In this document: piece after piece, positions 52,157-61,661 of the stretch | Numbering within the stretch: position 1 is the first letter of the stretch | How the letters are laid out: each line of letters opens with the position of its first letter | NCBI GenBank assembly: GCA_964371785.1 | Contig: CAYJOL010000005.1 | Location: 124,001-188,000 of the forward strand | Source of the DNA: CAVQCT01 sp964371785 | GTDB lineage: Bacteria; Zixibacteria; MSB-5A5; GN15; FEB-12 | Reading direction: 5' to 3' | DNA length: 64,000 bases | Made by a program: the position numbers and the translations under genes | The notes under the pieces: generated by a model | The model's database searches: none | Seen by the model: the letters and a program-made list of their open reading frames with translations, nothing else | What the model was told of the DNA's origin: nothing

Positions 52157-53467
52157 CTATCTCTTTCCCATGGCATTGTCCAGCTGGGCGATTCCGAGAT
52201 TCAAATCAAAATCCGCCTGAATCAAGTTGACCTGGGCCTGTTTCACCGACACCTGGGCATCAAGCAGGTCAAGAATGGTGGCGGCCCCTAGATTATACTT
52301 TTCCTGGGTGATTTTGAGGTCCTCCTGAGCGGCCGCGACATTTTCGCTGGCGACCTTCTTGGCCTCGGACTGCTGTTCGATATCATAGAAAGCGGTCTTG
52401 ATATTCTGCTTCACGAGATTCTGCTGGTCGGCCAATGCCGCCCGGGCATTGTTCAAGCCCACTTTCGCCGACGTCAATGAGCGCTCTCTGAAGAAGCCGT
52501 CGAAAATGTTCCAATTCACGCTAAAGCCGTACCTGAGTGTGTTCGACTGGAAATCAAACAGCAGCGTGTCTCCCGATGTCCCTTTGGATATAGTGTATGA
52601 GCCCGATCCGGAAAGATACGGAAGATACGAGGCCCGTCTCGCTTTTACCGAATGGCGGGATGCTTTCACGCCTTCTTCCGAGGCGAGCAATGTTGGCTGA
52701 TTCTGCATACCAAACGTCACCGCATCCTGCAGACTGCCGTCGTATTCCTTCGTTTCGTAACTCTTAGAGAATTCATAATCCGCGTTCGGATCGACTCCTA
52801 TAGTATACGCGAGCGCCGCTTTGGTTGTTACCACAGCATTGTTGGCGCGCAGTAATGCCAATTTGTCGTTTCCGTACAGTACTTTCTGTTTAAGTACATC
52901 CGAAACCGAAGCTGATCCCAGATCATATCTGGAATTGATGAGTTTCAGCTGTTCTTCGCTTCGGGCAACCGCCTGTGTCTGAACGTCGACATTCTGCGCC
53001 GCCGCCAGGTATGCGTAGTACGATAGTTTCACCGAGTAGATGAGGTCAAGTTCGGAGCTGATGACATCGAGACCTGCCTGATTACGACTGGCTTTAGCTG
53101 AGAAATAGTCGAAGAAATTGGACAGGTCAAACAGTGACATTCCGGCGGAAATGTTCGTGCTTCTATTGGATCCATCCTGGTCTGGCTGACTGGACAGCTC
53201 GCCCCCCACGACTCCACTCTTGATGTCTCGCTGCTTGTTCCATGATTTCGAATAAGAGGCGTCGATGCTCGGCAGGAACGCACCCAGGGCCGCCCGCTGG
53301 TCTGCCTTGGCCATTTGCTCGCTGCCACGTGCGGCGATGATCGAGGCCCGGTTCTGGAGCGCCAATTGAATGCAATCATCCATAGAAAGTTCGGCTGCCT
53401 GAGCGCCGGCGCCCAGTAACAAGCCTGCCAGAAGAATGACGACAACCCTCGATGAAAGAAACCTCAT
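52157..53467 (-). CDS. TolC-family outer-membrane efflux protein
   Basis: A 436-residue outer-membrane channel protein. A signal peptide (about 1-24, ending 'AQAAEL') is followed by 'MDDCIQLALQNRASI' and two repeated halves of coiled-coil helices, each closing with a repeat such as 'KYNLGAATILDLLDAQVSV'. It is the exit duct for the MacA/ABC complex encoded by the next three genes and lies 48 bases upstream of the adaptor start. No partner HME pump uses it in this operon, although the pump genes at 9.6-14.2 kb lack their own channel. Confidence 0.93.
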   Translation of the reverse strand: MRFLSSRVVVILLAGLLLGAGAQAAELSMDDCIQLALQNRASIIAARGSEQMAKADQRAALGAFLPSIDASYSKSWNKQRDIKSGVVGGELSSQPDQDGSNRSTNISAGMSLFDLSNFFDYFSAKASRNQAGLDVISSELDLIYSVKLSYYAYLAAAQNVDVQTQAVARSEEQLKLINSRYDLGSASVSDVLKQKVLYGNDKLALLRANNAVVTTKAALAYTIGVDPNADYEFSKSYETKEYDGSLQDAVTFGMQNQPTLLASEEGVKASRHSVKARRASYLPYLSGSGSYTISKGTSGDTLLFDFQSNTLRYGFSVNWNIFDGFFRERSLTSAKVGLNNARAALADQQNLVKQNIKTAFYDIEQQSEAKKVASENVAAAQEDLKITQEKYNLGAATILDLLDAQVSVKQAQVNLIQADFDLNLGIAQLDNAMGKR

Positions 53468-53479
53468 GAATTATCTCCT

Positions 53480-54217
53480 TTAAAAGATCATTTTTGCTAT
53501 TGCCGTCCACAAAACATGGATCATCGAAAGAAGTCCTATCGATAGGACCGATATCCAGTATCCTTTGTTGCGAGGAATAGAATAAATAATAGAAAATCCG
53601 ATACCTGCGACTATTATTTCCCAAATGACAAACAAATCGATTTTCGAGAGGGCCACATACAAGACACTCTCCGGTCCGCTCTGCGCGGCAAGCGCCGCCA
53701 GCGAAAACGAAAACAACGCTGAGCCTTTCATCAGCATGAATGGAACTGCCGCCAGCGCACCATAGCCCCATATCAATTCGGAATAGAGGCTGACCGAAAG
53801 TAACTGTTTGAAACTACTCCGTCCGGCCATTACGAAGCTCCCCCAAAAGTACGCCAACACAGCGATCAACAGCGGGGCAAGAAGAAAAGCTATCGTCCCG
53901 GCGAAGACAATGCTGTATTTCGTAACTGCAGCAATCTGGGGGGTCATCGGCTGACCTTGCATGCGTTGTTGGAATTGCTCGCTTTGCATGCTTAATTGCA
54001 CAAGCAGGTCGCCTGCCAGGAAAAAGAAGATCAGAACCATGATGCCCAGCGCCAGATACGGTACCAGTACTTTCGGCTCGTATTTGAGCTTCTCGAAAAA
54101 TTCCGTCGGCTTGTAGAGTACCTGAACAAGCCCTTTGAATGACAGTCCGCTCTCCTTTGTCCTTTCAGGGACAACCTGCTCGAGTCCTGCCTGCTCCACA
54201 GTATCTTCCTCCATCAT
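53480..54217 (-). CDS. YIP1-family membrane protein
   Basis: A 245-residue inner-membrane protein with a short acidic cytoplasmic N-terminus and five hydrophobic segments. 'GLVQVLYKPTEFFEKLKYEP' is the Yip1-like motif that precedes the first membrane helix. In other genomes such proteins sit beside exporter genes, but their role there is unknown. It is the first gene of the cluster, ending 12 bases before the tolC-type start. The Met-Met start is read as ATG 54217; the second Met is equally good. Confidence 0.85.
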   Translation of the reverse strand: MMEEDTVEQAGLEQVVPERTKESGLSFKGLVQVLYKPTEFFEKLKYEPKVLVPYLALGIMVLIFFFLAGDLLVQLSMQSEQFQQRMQGQPMTPQIAAVTKYSIVFAGTIAFLLAPLLIAVLAYFWGSFVMAGRSSFKQLLSVSLYSELIWGYGALAAVPFMLMKGSALFSFSLAALAAQSGPESVLYVALSKIDLFVIWEIIVAGIGFSIIYSIPRNKGYWISVLSIGLLSMIHVLWTAIAKMIF

Positions 54218-54757
54218 GGTTTCAATTAACGGACGGCATAACCAAAAGTTTCACAAGGGGTCCGCTTTTTGAATAACTACTCAAGATAGCCATCCGTATT
54301 CAACCGGAAAAGCGAAAAAGGGTATATCATTTCGACATACCCACTTTATGACAAACCAGATGCTCAAAAGGATTACCGGAACTAATGCGATTCAGGCGTC
54401 AATGAAATCTCCGCCGTCAATCCGATGAGAATGCCTGTTGACCGCCCGAATGTCATCTCGATAGATCGCTATCCACGAAGCCTCCAGATGCGGCTTCATC
54501 GATCGCGGCATGGTCCAGTTTTGACAAATTCTTTCGCAATGTTCCAGTCGCCGCTAACATTCGCCTTCGGTCAAAGGAGCATAATACCCAGTTTAATGGC
54601 GGTAGCCAATTTGTCGCCAAGTCCTTTACCCTAAAGAACATAACCGACTGTCTCCGGAGTCAGCAAAATAGACAAACTTGAGTAGTCGATGCTGGCATAT
54701 CGAACATGCCACGGGTACTGATCACCCGTCGCAGTTCAGAATGAGTCCGCCATTAAA
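54218..54757. other. Gene-poor region upstream of the ABC/TolC cluster
   Basis: About 540 bases between the YIP1 gene and the terminator of the lipoprotein gene contain only short open frames without coding character or ribosome-binding sites. The promoter of the minus-strand cluster should lie near the left end. I did not find a structured RNA or repeat here. Confidence 0.5.
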
Positions 54758-54782
54758 AAAGCCGGCAGAATCTGCCGGCTTT
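54758..54782 (-). terminator. Rho-independent terminator of the lipoprotein gene
   Basis: AAAGCCGGCAG/CTGCCGGCTTT pair around a three-base AAT loop. On the minus strand a run of T follows (TTTTTTAATGG), about 30 bases after the stop at 54810. Confidence 0.9.
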
Positions 54783-54809
54783 AAATTCTACGAAAAGCTA
54801 GACACGGAC

Positions 54810-56192
54810 TTAGAATCGCTGCGTTTCCACCGTAATGAGCGGAAAACCGCGGTACGGGTCATTTGTCTGCATCCACCCTCGAAGGGTGTACTTCTGCAGA
54901 TCGGTGGTCTGAACGTCTCCCGGATTTGAAGGAAGGGGTCCAAGGAAAAGTACCAGAGGGAAATTCGTCGTATCGGTCAGAGCGTTTACCGGTTCAAGCG
55001 ATATGAACACCCGTCCCGGATCACCATCGCCAGGCAGGAGATTCAACGGAGCAGTGATACCGGCAGGAAGATTCTGCAGGAAATCTTCGCCCGGATACGG
55101 GGGGACCCGGAGGCTCGCGGTGTACGGATTGGCGCTGTCCGGCTTACTTACATCGTAGAACGAACCAGTAGTCAACAGTCCGCCATCCGTCTGATCGAGA
55201 TAGCTACCCGGAACCGGCCAGGCCGGTTTAGTCATCTGCCCGACCGCCGAAGTAGGTATCTGGGGTTCCACCACCCAGCCTTTATATTTCCATCCCCAAT
55301 CCTTAAGATTAGGCATGCCAAAATCATCGTTGTTCTGACCCTGATTGAAATCATCCCAGGTTATTAACGGATGTGACAGTGAATCAATTTGATAATTGAT
55401 GCTCAGCTTAGTGTTGTAATATGGTGCGTTCGTAAGCGTATCTTCAACCACGTCGAATGTCGTAGCAATATGCTGCACCGTGTCGAGTCCCTTAACAACC
55501 ATCAACGTGTCAACTTTAATCGAAGCATCGTCGATTCCAACGATTATCACTTTCGTCTCGCCGTCTATCGTCGTGGTATCCGCAGTGGTATCGACTTCCC
55601 AACTGGTGATGCCGGTTGTGTCATCGAACGACTCCGTTCGATACCGGTACGTGCAAAACCAGATGGCGTTGCCGGCATCCGAAAGGTCACTGCCGTTCGA
55701 AGGCGACTGCATGTTGTACCAGATTGTCGATGCCCATAACGTGTCAAGCATCGGAAATTCCATCTTGATGGTCGGGTCGGTAGCGCTTGACAAAAGCATG
55801 ATCGGACCGGGAGTATCCAGGGCCGTTTCTGTCGTCGGCTCAACCGTCAAGAATATGGAATTGAAGGCGAGAATATCATAGTCGATCTGAAACAAATTGC
55901 TGTCCGGCCTGATCGATCCAGTTGAGGTTTGAAAAATCCGTTGCGAGAAATCATACCGGAATCGACCCAGGGAGACGGGGTCCTTGACAATTACTGTGTC
56001 CGTTTGGGTAATATTGCCCAACCAGAGTTCGTAGACCATATCGGGAGGAGTAGTGGGCAACCTTTCCTCATGTAACCACACTTTTGTCTGAGTAACTGGT
56101 GTAAGCACGTCTTCGGGCTGTCCACACCCCCAGTACATTGAGGTGGAGACTATGGCTAAGGAAAAGAAAAACAATAACTTATTACGCTTCAT
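54810..56192 (-). CDS. Large exported protein, probable lipoprotein
   Basis: A 460-residue exported protein of unknown function. The signal sequence ends in 'SMYWGCGQPED', which would lipidate the Cys although the lipobox has Tyr-Trp rather than the usual Leu-Ala before Gly-Cys. The mature chain is rich in Thr, Asp and short strands ('KVIIVGIDDASIKVDTLMVV') and contains alternating polar segments like a beta-sandwich surface protein. No catalytic motif was found. The gene stands alone, divergent from the PEGA/TPR gene. Confidence 0.75.
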   Translation of the reverse strand: MKRNKLLFFFSLAIVSTSMYWGCGQPEDVLTPVTQTKVWLHEERLPTTPPDMVYELWLGNITQTDTVIVKDPVSLGRFRYDFSQRIFQTSTGSIRPDSNLFQIDYDILAFNSIFLTVEPTTETALDTPGPIMLLSSATDPTIKMEFPMLDTLWASTIWYNMQSPSNGSDLSDAGNAIWFCTYRYRTESFDDTTGITSWEVDTTADTTTIDGETKVIIVGIDDASIKVDTLMVVKGLDTVQHIATTFDVVEDTLTNAPYYNTKLSINYQIDSLSHPLITWDDFNQGQNNDDFGMPNLKDWGWKYKGWVVEPQIPTSAVGQMTKPAWPVPGSYLDQTDGGLLTTGSFYDVSKPDSANPYTASLRVPPYPGEDFLQNLPAGITAPLNLLPGDGDPGRVFISLEPVNALTDTTNFPLVLFLGPLPSNPGDVQTTDLQKYTLRGWMQTNDPYRGFPLITVETQRF

Positions 56193-56407
56193 CTATCAAG
56201 TCCTCCTCCGGTCTCTCCGGAATACTAATGCTCGAAAATACGAAGTCAGAATAATAACACCATCTTCGAGAGGTTGTCAAGTCCTTAATAAAAAAGATTT
56301 TATCTCAAATTCAGTGACGTGCGAGCAGGTATGTCCGTCTAAAGAATTCTGCCTGAAAAGTCGATAATTCAATAAAATCGCGTCTATTTGCTAAGGGAGT
56401 GAAAATC

Positions 56408-58672
56408 TTGAAAACGTGTCCAAATTGTAAAGCCGAGCAGATGTCTAGCGACGTCACAGCTTGCGCCCATTGCGGGTATACGTTCGATACCAAAGGAGCG
56501 TTCACCGGTGACAGTCCGTCTGACGACGAAGATCTTGATTTTGTCGTCTACGAGGCTCATGACCAGAAAAGTGAGTTCGTAGGTGAGGAACCGGGGCAGT
56601 TATCTGTTGTGCGCGAAGATGATCTCGGGATTGAGACTACCGCGAAACTGATGGAACAGGAAGCGTCTCACAACGCCGAAACCGGCAATTTCCATTCACT
56701 GAGCAATAAGCCCCACACTCTCCCTATAGGTGTGTCCGCACCTCCGCCCCCGCCGCCGGCTTACGAAGAACACGATTTCAAACAATCCGCATCGACTTCT
56801 TCCAAATCGAAACCGGAATCAGCGGTGAAGGCTGTCGACACCGGAGCCATCCGACGTCTCTCCGATGAAGAACTCAAGAGAATTGAACGCAACCTGTACG
56901 GTTCTAAAGCATATGTGAGCGAAAAAGAAAAAAGTGTGCTGATAAACAAACTGGAAGATTTGGATCCGGTGCCGTTCGGAAACGCCCCTATCGTACCGCC
57001 CAGAAGGTCAAGCTCCGAAACATCTTCCGAGTCACCCACTTCCGATGAAATATCACCTACGACCGAACCTGTCCCGGTTTCGGGTGTACGTCTGGCAGCT
57101 GGCCTTGCCGCAAGCAGCGACCTTCCCACCCCGCAGATGGCCAAAAAGGGAAAAGGAGTCGCTTACTTTTACAAGAACTTCATTGAACTTCGCGGAGCCG
57201 GGGAAATCTGTGCTGAAGATGAGATAGTGGTGAATAACCGCGAATTCGTGCTCAAACCGAAGAAGATCAGACGCGGGTACCTGATGGGAGCCGCCGTCGG
57301 AGCATTTGTTATCCTCTTAATTGTAGGGGCATCGTTTTTTATCTCAGATACAACCGGTTATGGTGAATTGGTAGGAGTTGTACTGGATCAAAACGAAACG
57401 CCGTTCATCCAGGGTGCGACAGTTCGCTTTCCAGACCTGGGCATGAGCATAAAATCAAACGGACAGGGATTTTTCAAGATAGACCATGTTCCGGCAGGCA
57501 CACATAAACTGGAGTATATTGTCGGTACTAACATCCTGAAAGTTGATTATGCCACTATCGCCAGCAATGAGATCAGCACCGTTTTTCTCAGACCGGAGTC
57601 TGGGCAGGCCTCTCAAGACCAGCCCAGGTCAGTCGCGACGGTCGAAACGCCGGTACCTGCCAGTACTGTGGTCAGTCAACCGGAAGCCAACAAGATAATC
57701 GAACCCACCCCTCCCCCGCCGGCGACCGCCTCAGCTTCTACTGTAAACACTCGAAATAAAACTGCAAGCACCGTAAAAACAGCGGTAAAGAGTGAGTATG
57801 GCGATGTCACATTGGCCGCCAATGTCGACGGCGCCAAATTGGAGATTGATGGCAACGTGATGGGTGCGGGCAATTTGAAGTTCCCACGGATCAAACCCGG
57901 CGTACATAACTATGTGGTCTCGCTCGATGGATACCACTCTGTCCAGGGCTCTTTCAGCCTCGCTTCCGGAGAGAATAAGACCCTTCAGGTGGACCTCGCA
58001 CCGATGCAGACGGTTGAGAAGAATGCCACCATGGAACAAGACGATTTTTATTATTCCGGCCTGAATGCACTCAGGAATGGTAACTATCCAACAGCTATCT
58101 CTGACCTCACTCGATACATCGAAAAGAAACCCAGCAGCGCCGACGCCTTTTTTCATCGGGCGGAGGCCAACAATGCCCTGCTGAAACCGGCCAACGCGTA
58201 CGACGATTACGTTCACGCCGCCGAACTGTATCAGGTCAAAGGAAAATTCAATGAGGCGGTAGCATCCTACGGGCGCGCCATTGAGATTGACGATAAGACG
58301 CCGACCGCCTACCTTGGACGGGCGGCCAGCTATATGAATAAGGGCGAAGAACTGGCCGCTATTGGCGATTATGACAAAGTCATTTACCTCGACCGCCGAA
58401 ATTTCCAGGCTTACTTTGGCCTCGGGGAGGCAAGATATCGCCAGGGTCAATACAAACAAGCTATTGAACAATTCAAGAACGCCAAGTCGGTGGACGAACG
58501 CAATCCACTGGTATACCAATACCTCACCCTGGCCTATCTGGGTGTGGATGATTATAAGAATGTGAAGAAAAGTTATGAGAAGTTCCAGGAGTATGCTTCC
58601 AAGGAACAAGTGAGCCGATTTGCCAGTGACAGCAAGTACGCGACAGTCATGAAAATTGTCCGGATGCAGTAA
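56408..58672 (+). CDS. Zinc-ribbon membrane protein with regulatory-like, PEGA and TPR domains
   Basis: A protein of about 754 residues. It opens with a zinc ribbon 'CPNC...CAHCGY', then a long acidic, low-complexity cytoplasmic stretch with an 'LSDEELKRIERNLYG' motif. A single membrane helix (about 293-315, 'MGAAVGAFVILLIVGASFFI') is followed by a carboxypeptidase-regulatory-like unit ('GVVLDQNETPFIQGATVRFP'), a Pro/Thr-rich linker, a PEGA domain ('ANVDGAKLEIDGNVMGAG') and five or so TPR units to the end. TTG 56408 is preferred because AGGGAG lies eight bases before it; GTG 56399 is also open. The layout suggests a cytoplasmic sensor linked to an external scaffold. The two-CW gene follows 11 bases later. 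Confidence 0.85.
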   Translation: MKTCPNCKAEQMSSDVTACAHCGYTFDTKGAFTGDSPSDDEDLDFVVYEAHDQKSEFVGEEPGQLSVVREDDLGIETTAKLMEQEASHNAETGNFHSLSNKPHTLPIGVSAPPPPPPAYEEHDFKQSASTSSKSKPESAVKAVDTGAIRRLSDEELKRIERNLYGSKAYVSEKEKSVLINKLEDLDPVPFGNAPIVPPRRSSSETSSESPTSDEISPTTEPVPVSGVRLAAGLAASSDLPTPQMAKKGKGVAYFYKNFIELRGAGEICAEDEIVVNNREFVLKPKKIRRGYLMGAAVGAFVILLIVGASFFISDTTGYGELVGVVLDQNETPFIQGATVRFPDLGMSIKSNGQGFFKIDHVPAGTHKLEYIVGTNILKVDYATIASNEISTVFLRPESGQASQDQPRSVATVETPVPASTVVSQPEANKIIEPTPPPPATASASTVNTRNKTASTVKTAVKSEYGDVTLAANVDGAKLEIDGNVMGAGNLKFPRIKPGVHNYVVSLDGYHSVQGSFSLASGENKTLQVDLAPMQTVEKNATMEQDDFYYSGLNALRNGNYPTAISDLTRYIEKKPSSADAFFHRAEANNALLKPANAYDDYVHAAELYQVKGKFNEAVASYGRAIEIDDKTPTAYLGRAASYMNKGEELAAIGDYDKVIYLDRRNFQAYFGLGEARYRQGQYKQAIEQFKNAKSVDERNPLVYQYLTLAYLGVDDYKNVKKSYEKFQEYASKEQVSRFASDSKYATVMKIVRMQ

Positions 58673-58683
58673 GGGCCCGTCAC

Positions 58684-58971
58684 ATGACTAAAGCAATGAA
58701 CTGTTGGGAATTCAGAAATTGCGGGCGTGAAAAGGGTGGGCTTATGGTCCCGATTCTTGGAGAGTGTCCGGTGGCAAGTTTGCTGAAATTCGACGGCCTC
58801 AACGACGGCGTCGGTGCAGGAAGAGCCTGCTGGATGGTGGGTGACTCCGAGTGTCAACGGACGTGCCTCAAAGGACGACGAACGTGCTACGATTGTGAAT
58901 TCTATAAGCGGGTTGTCTTCGAACAGGACAAGCAAGTCCGTTTTAAGTTCTCTTCCATAACACAACCCTGA
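58684..58971 (+). CDS. Small two-CW domain protein
   Basis: A 95-residue cytoplasmic protein with the two-CW pattern 'NCWEFRNCGRE' at the start and 'GRACWMV' in the middle, and further Cys pairs 'CQRTCLKGRRTCYDCEF'. Nine cysteines suggest a metal site. The function of this domain is unknown. It is the second gene of the PEGA/TPR operon. Confidence 0.85.
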   Translation: MTKAMNCWEFRNCGREKGGLMVPILGECPVASLLKFDGLNDGVGAGRACWMVGDSECQRTCLKGRRTCYDCEFYKRVVFEQDKQVRFKFSSITQP

Positions 58972-59122
58972 GGGTTCCATTCCACGGTCGGACAGGAGAA
59001 TTAGATTTACTTGACGACATTTCGGAAGGAATGTGTCCTTTTTTTGTGGTTGCCCATCAAACTTTTTGCCTGTATCATCGTCAATATAGAACATACTTTT
59101 AACGACAAAATCGGAGTTGACG

Positions 59123-61057
59123 ATGAATCGTACTAAACTCGTATTGTCTTCCCTTTTTCTCATCCTCCTCATTGGCTGTTCCATAACTGCGGCGGCGCCA
59201 CCTCAGCCCGCCGATCAGACCCTGCTCAATAAAGGACGATATATCCCGGACATAGCCACATTCCTGCAGATTGGCGGAAATTCGATTGCGGGATACAGTT
59301 GGGATGGCAAAAAGGTGTTCTTTATTTCAACTATGTCAGGAGCGCCTCAGGTGTATCGCATTAATGACGAGGGCTGGCCGTATCAGCTCAGTGCATTCGC
59401 CGACGGTATCGACTTCTTTGTCCTTGCTCACACCGCCGACCTCGGCATAGTCGGCGCCTCTATTGGCGGCTCGGAGCAATCGCAACTGTACCTGATGGAT
59501 GCCACCACAGGTCGAGTGGTTCGGCTCACTAATTTCGATAAAGTACAGATGGGCTCCGTGGCTTGGTCGCCCGATGACACAAAGATTTATTACCGCTCTA
59601 ACGAAGAAAACAAAACGGACTTCTTCATTTACGAAATGAGGATTGCCGATGGTGCGTCGCGAAAAATATTCGGCCAGGTGCCCGGATACAACGCGGTCGC
59701 TGATATCTCCCAGGACGGTTTAAGAATGCTCGTGGTTAATTACAGTTCGAATGTGAACAGTGATCTCTACCTGCTCAACCTTGCCGATGGGAGCTTTCAG
59801 AAATTGAATGACGACGATGCCGATGTCATATACGGCTCGCCCACTCTGATGCCTGACAACAAGACAATCTGGTTGACCTGCAACGGCAACAAGGACGGAA
59901 TTTCGCGACTTGCCCGGATGACGGTTGGATCTCCCAAAGTCGAATACAGCAACGATGGCTGGATCGATCCAAAATGGGAAATCGATGGCCTGACCTTCTC
60001 TCGTGATTACAAACGCATGGCTGCGGCGGTGAACGAGGATGGCTACGTAAACCTCCGCCTCCGCGAAGTCGAATCCGGGAAAACCCTCAATTCTCCCCCG
60101 CCGGCGGGCATTCAGGGCGGCGGCCTGTTTGACATGAACGGAGCCTGCCTGACCTCGTTTACCGGTCCGACCAGAGCGCCCGACCTCTGGCGTTGGAACC
60201 CGGTCACGGGCGAGTTTAAGCAACTCACGTTCGCCACCTATGCTGGCATCAATCGGGATATTTTTGCAGAGCCGACTCTGGTGCATTACAAGAGTTTTGA
60301 CGGACTTGATATTCCGGCATTCCTTTACCTGCCGGCCGACTACAAACCAGGAACACCTATTCCCTTCCTTGTCGATGCTCACGGCGGACCGGAAGGGCAG
60401 TTCCAGCCGGGCTTTCAGCGCAATTTCCAATATTTCATGCTCAATGGCTATGGGATTTTTGCCCCCAATCCGCGCGGATCTTCCGGGTACGGACTGGACT
60501 ACCTCAACATGGACAACTACAAGAACCGGAAGAATTCCCTCAAAGACTATCAGGCGGGAGTCGAGTGGTTGATTTCGCAGGGATACACGCAACAGGGAAT
60601 GATCGGCATCCGCGGCGGGTCATACGGCGGGTATGTCGTATTGGGGATGATAACCGAATATCCGGACCTTTTCTCCGCCGCGGTGGATGAGGTCGGTATA
60701 GCCAACTTTAAGACATTTTTGTTGAAAACCGCTCCCTATCGCAGAGCGCTGCGTGAATCCGAGTACGGTCCGCTTTCGGACAGCTCCTTCCTGGACGAGA
60801 TTTCACCAATTAATAAAGTCGACCTGATTAAAACGCCGCTGTTAGTAGTTCATGGTGAGAACGATCCGCGGGTGCCGGTGGAAGAAGCGCGGCAAATCAT
60901 TGCCGGAATTACCAAGAATGGCGGAGTGGTCGATTCCCTGATTTTCCCCGACGAAGGACATGGCGCCTCAAAGCGGTCCAATGTCGTTTTGGAGTATGAG
61001 AAACAAGTTGCCTTCTTCAACCAACACCTGAAGTCGGCTGATGCCAGGAAGGAATGA
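59123..61057 (+). CDS. Prolyl-oligopeptidase (S9) family peptidase, lipoprotein
   Basis: A 644-residue secreted peptidase. The signal ends in 'LILLIGCSITAAA', a typical lipobox. The N-terminal beta-propeller (about 30-380) includes 'VAWSPDDTKIYYRSNE' blade motifs, and the C-terminal alpha/beta-hydrolase has the catalytic Ser in 'RGGSYGGYVVLGM' (about 499), Asp in 'VHGENDPRVPV' (about 580) and His in 'PDEGHGASK' (about 612). It likely degrades peptides at the cell surface. ATG 59123 is six bases after GGAG. A terminator follows. Confidence 0.95.
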   Translation: MNRTKLVLSSLFLILLIGCSITAAAPPQPADQTLLNKGRYIPDIATFLQIGGNSIAGYSWDGKKVFFISTMSGAPQVYRINDEGWPYQLSAFADGIDFFVLAHTADLGIVGASIGGSEQSQLYLMDATTGRVVRLTNFDKVQMGSVAWSPDDTKIYYRSNEENKTDFFIYEMRIADGASRKIFGQVPGYNAVADISQDGLRMLVVNYSSNVNSDLYLLNLADGSFQKLNDDDADVIYGSPTLMPDNKTIWLTCNGNKDGISRLARMTVGSPKVEYSNDGWIDPKWEIDGLTFSRDYKRMAAAVNEDGYVNLRLREVESGKTLNSPPPAGIQGGGLFDMNGACLTSFTGPTRAPDLWRWNPVTGEFKQLTFATYAGINRDIFAEPTLVHYKSFDGLDIPAFLYLPADYKPGTPIPFLVDAHGGPEGQFQPGFQRNFQYFMLNGYGIFAPNPRGSSGYGLDYLNMDNYKNRKNSLKDYQAGVEWLISQGYTQQGMIGIRGGSYGGYVVLGMITEYPDLFSAAVDEVGIANFKTFLLKTAPYRRALRESEYGPLSDSSFLDEISPINKVDLIKTPLLVVHGENDPRVPVEEARQIIAGITKNGGVVDSLIFPDEGHGASKRSNVVLEYEKQVAFFNQHLKSADARKE

Positions 61058-61096
61058 TCGACTTTCGCTCTCTGATGAGAGACTCTTGGAAAAAAC

Positions 61097-61125
61097 AAAG
61101 CCGGGTCGCATTGACCCGGCTTTTT
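61097..61125. terminator. Terminator between S9 peptidase and YjbQ genes
   Basis: AAAGCCGGGTC/GACCCGGCTTT around a five-base loop with TTTTT after it. The genes are convergent, so it can act on both strands. Confidence 0.9.
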
Positions 61126-61141
61126 AATATACACTTTTGTG

Positions 61142-61555
61142 CTATTCGCCAATAATCTTGATCAACACCCGTTTTCGCCTCTGGCCATCGAATTCGGCGT
61201 AATACACTTGTTGCCACGGTCCGAAATCAATCTTTCCGCTGGTTACCGGCAACACTACCTGCGAACCTATCAGGAGATTCTTCAGGTGTGCGTCACCGTT
61301 GTCCTCGCCGGTGCGATGGTGCCGATAGTCTGGTCCCTGTGGCGCAAGACGATTCGTCCATTCGTCTATGTCAGCGATCAAGCCGTCCTCGGCATCATTT
61401 ATGTACACACCAGCTGTGATGTGCATGGCCGAAACCAGAATTAGTCCTTCCTGAACTCCGCTTTGCTGGAGAGCCTTTTCAATTTCTCCCGTAATATTTA
61501 TGTATTCGCGGCGCAGTTTCGTGTTGAAGACCAGATATGCGGTATGACTCTTCAT
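61142..61555 (-). CDS. yjbQ: YjbQ/UPF0047-family protein
   Basis: A 137-residue cytoplasmic protein of the YjbQ family, called a secondary thiamine-phosphate synthase enzyme in databases. Family motifs are 'HITAGVYINDAEDG', 'DNGDAHLKNLLIGSQVVLPV' and 'GPWQQVYYAEFDGQRRKRV', in the standard order, and the length is typical. The true physiological reaction is not settled. It is a single gene, about 110 bases downstream of the SPOR lipoprotein gene on the same strand. Confidence 0.93.
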   Translation of the reverse strand: MKSHTAYLVFNTKLRREYINITGEIEKALQQSGVQEGLILVSAMHITAGVYINDAEDGLIADIDEWTNRLAPQGPDYRHHRTGEDNGDAHLKNLLIGSQVVLPVTSGKIDFGPWQQVYYAEFDGQRRKRVLIKIIGE

Positions 61556-61661
61556 CTTTCTCCTTTGGCCAAGCTATCGAGCGCGCGTCAAATAAACCAA
61601 TTGAGAAACCGGATACGCATGACAGGGTACCCGGTATAAACTGCTCCACGAAACGGCGGAC

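Noticed and set aside
57731..58609. 292-codon minus-strand frame opposite the TPR part
   Set aside because: It mirrors the codon bias of the TPR gene; no domain or start signal.
59720..60592. 290-codon minus-strand frame opposite the S9 peptidase
   Set aside because: Antisense to a gene with intact catalytic motifs; charged, repetitive composition.
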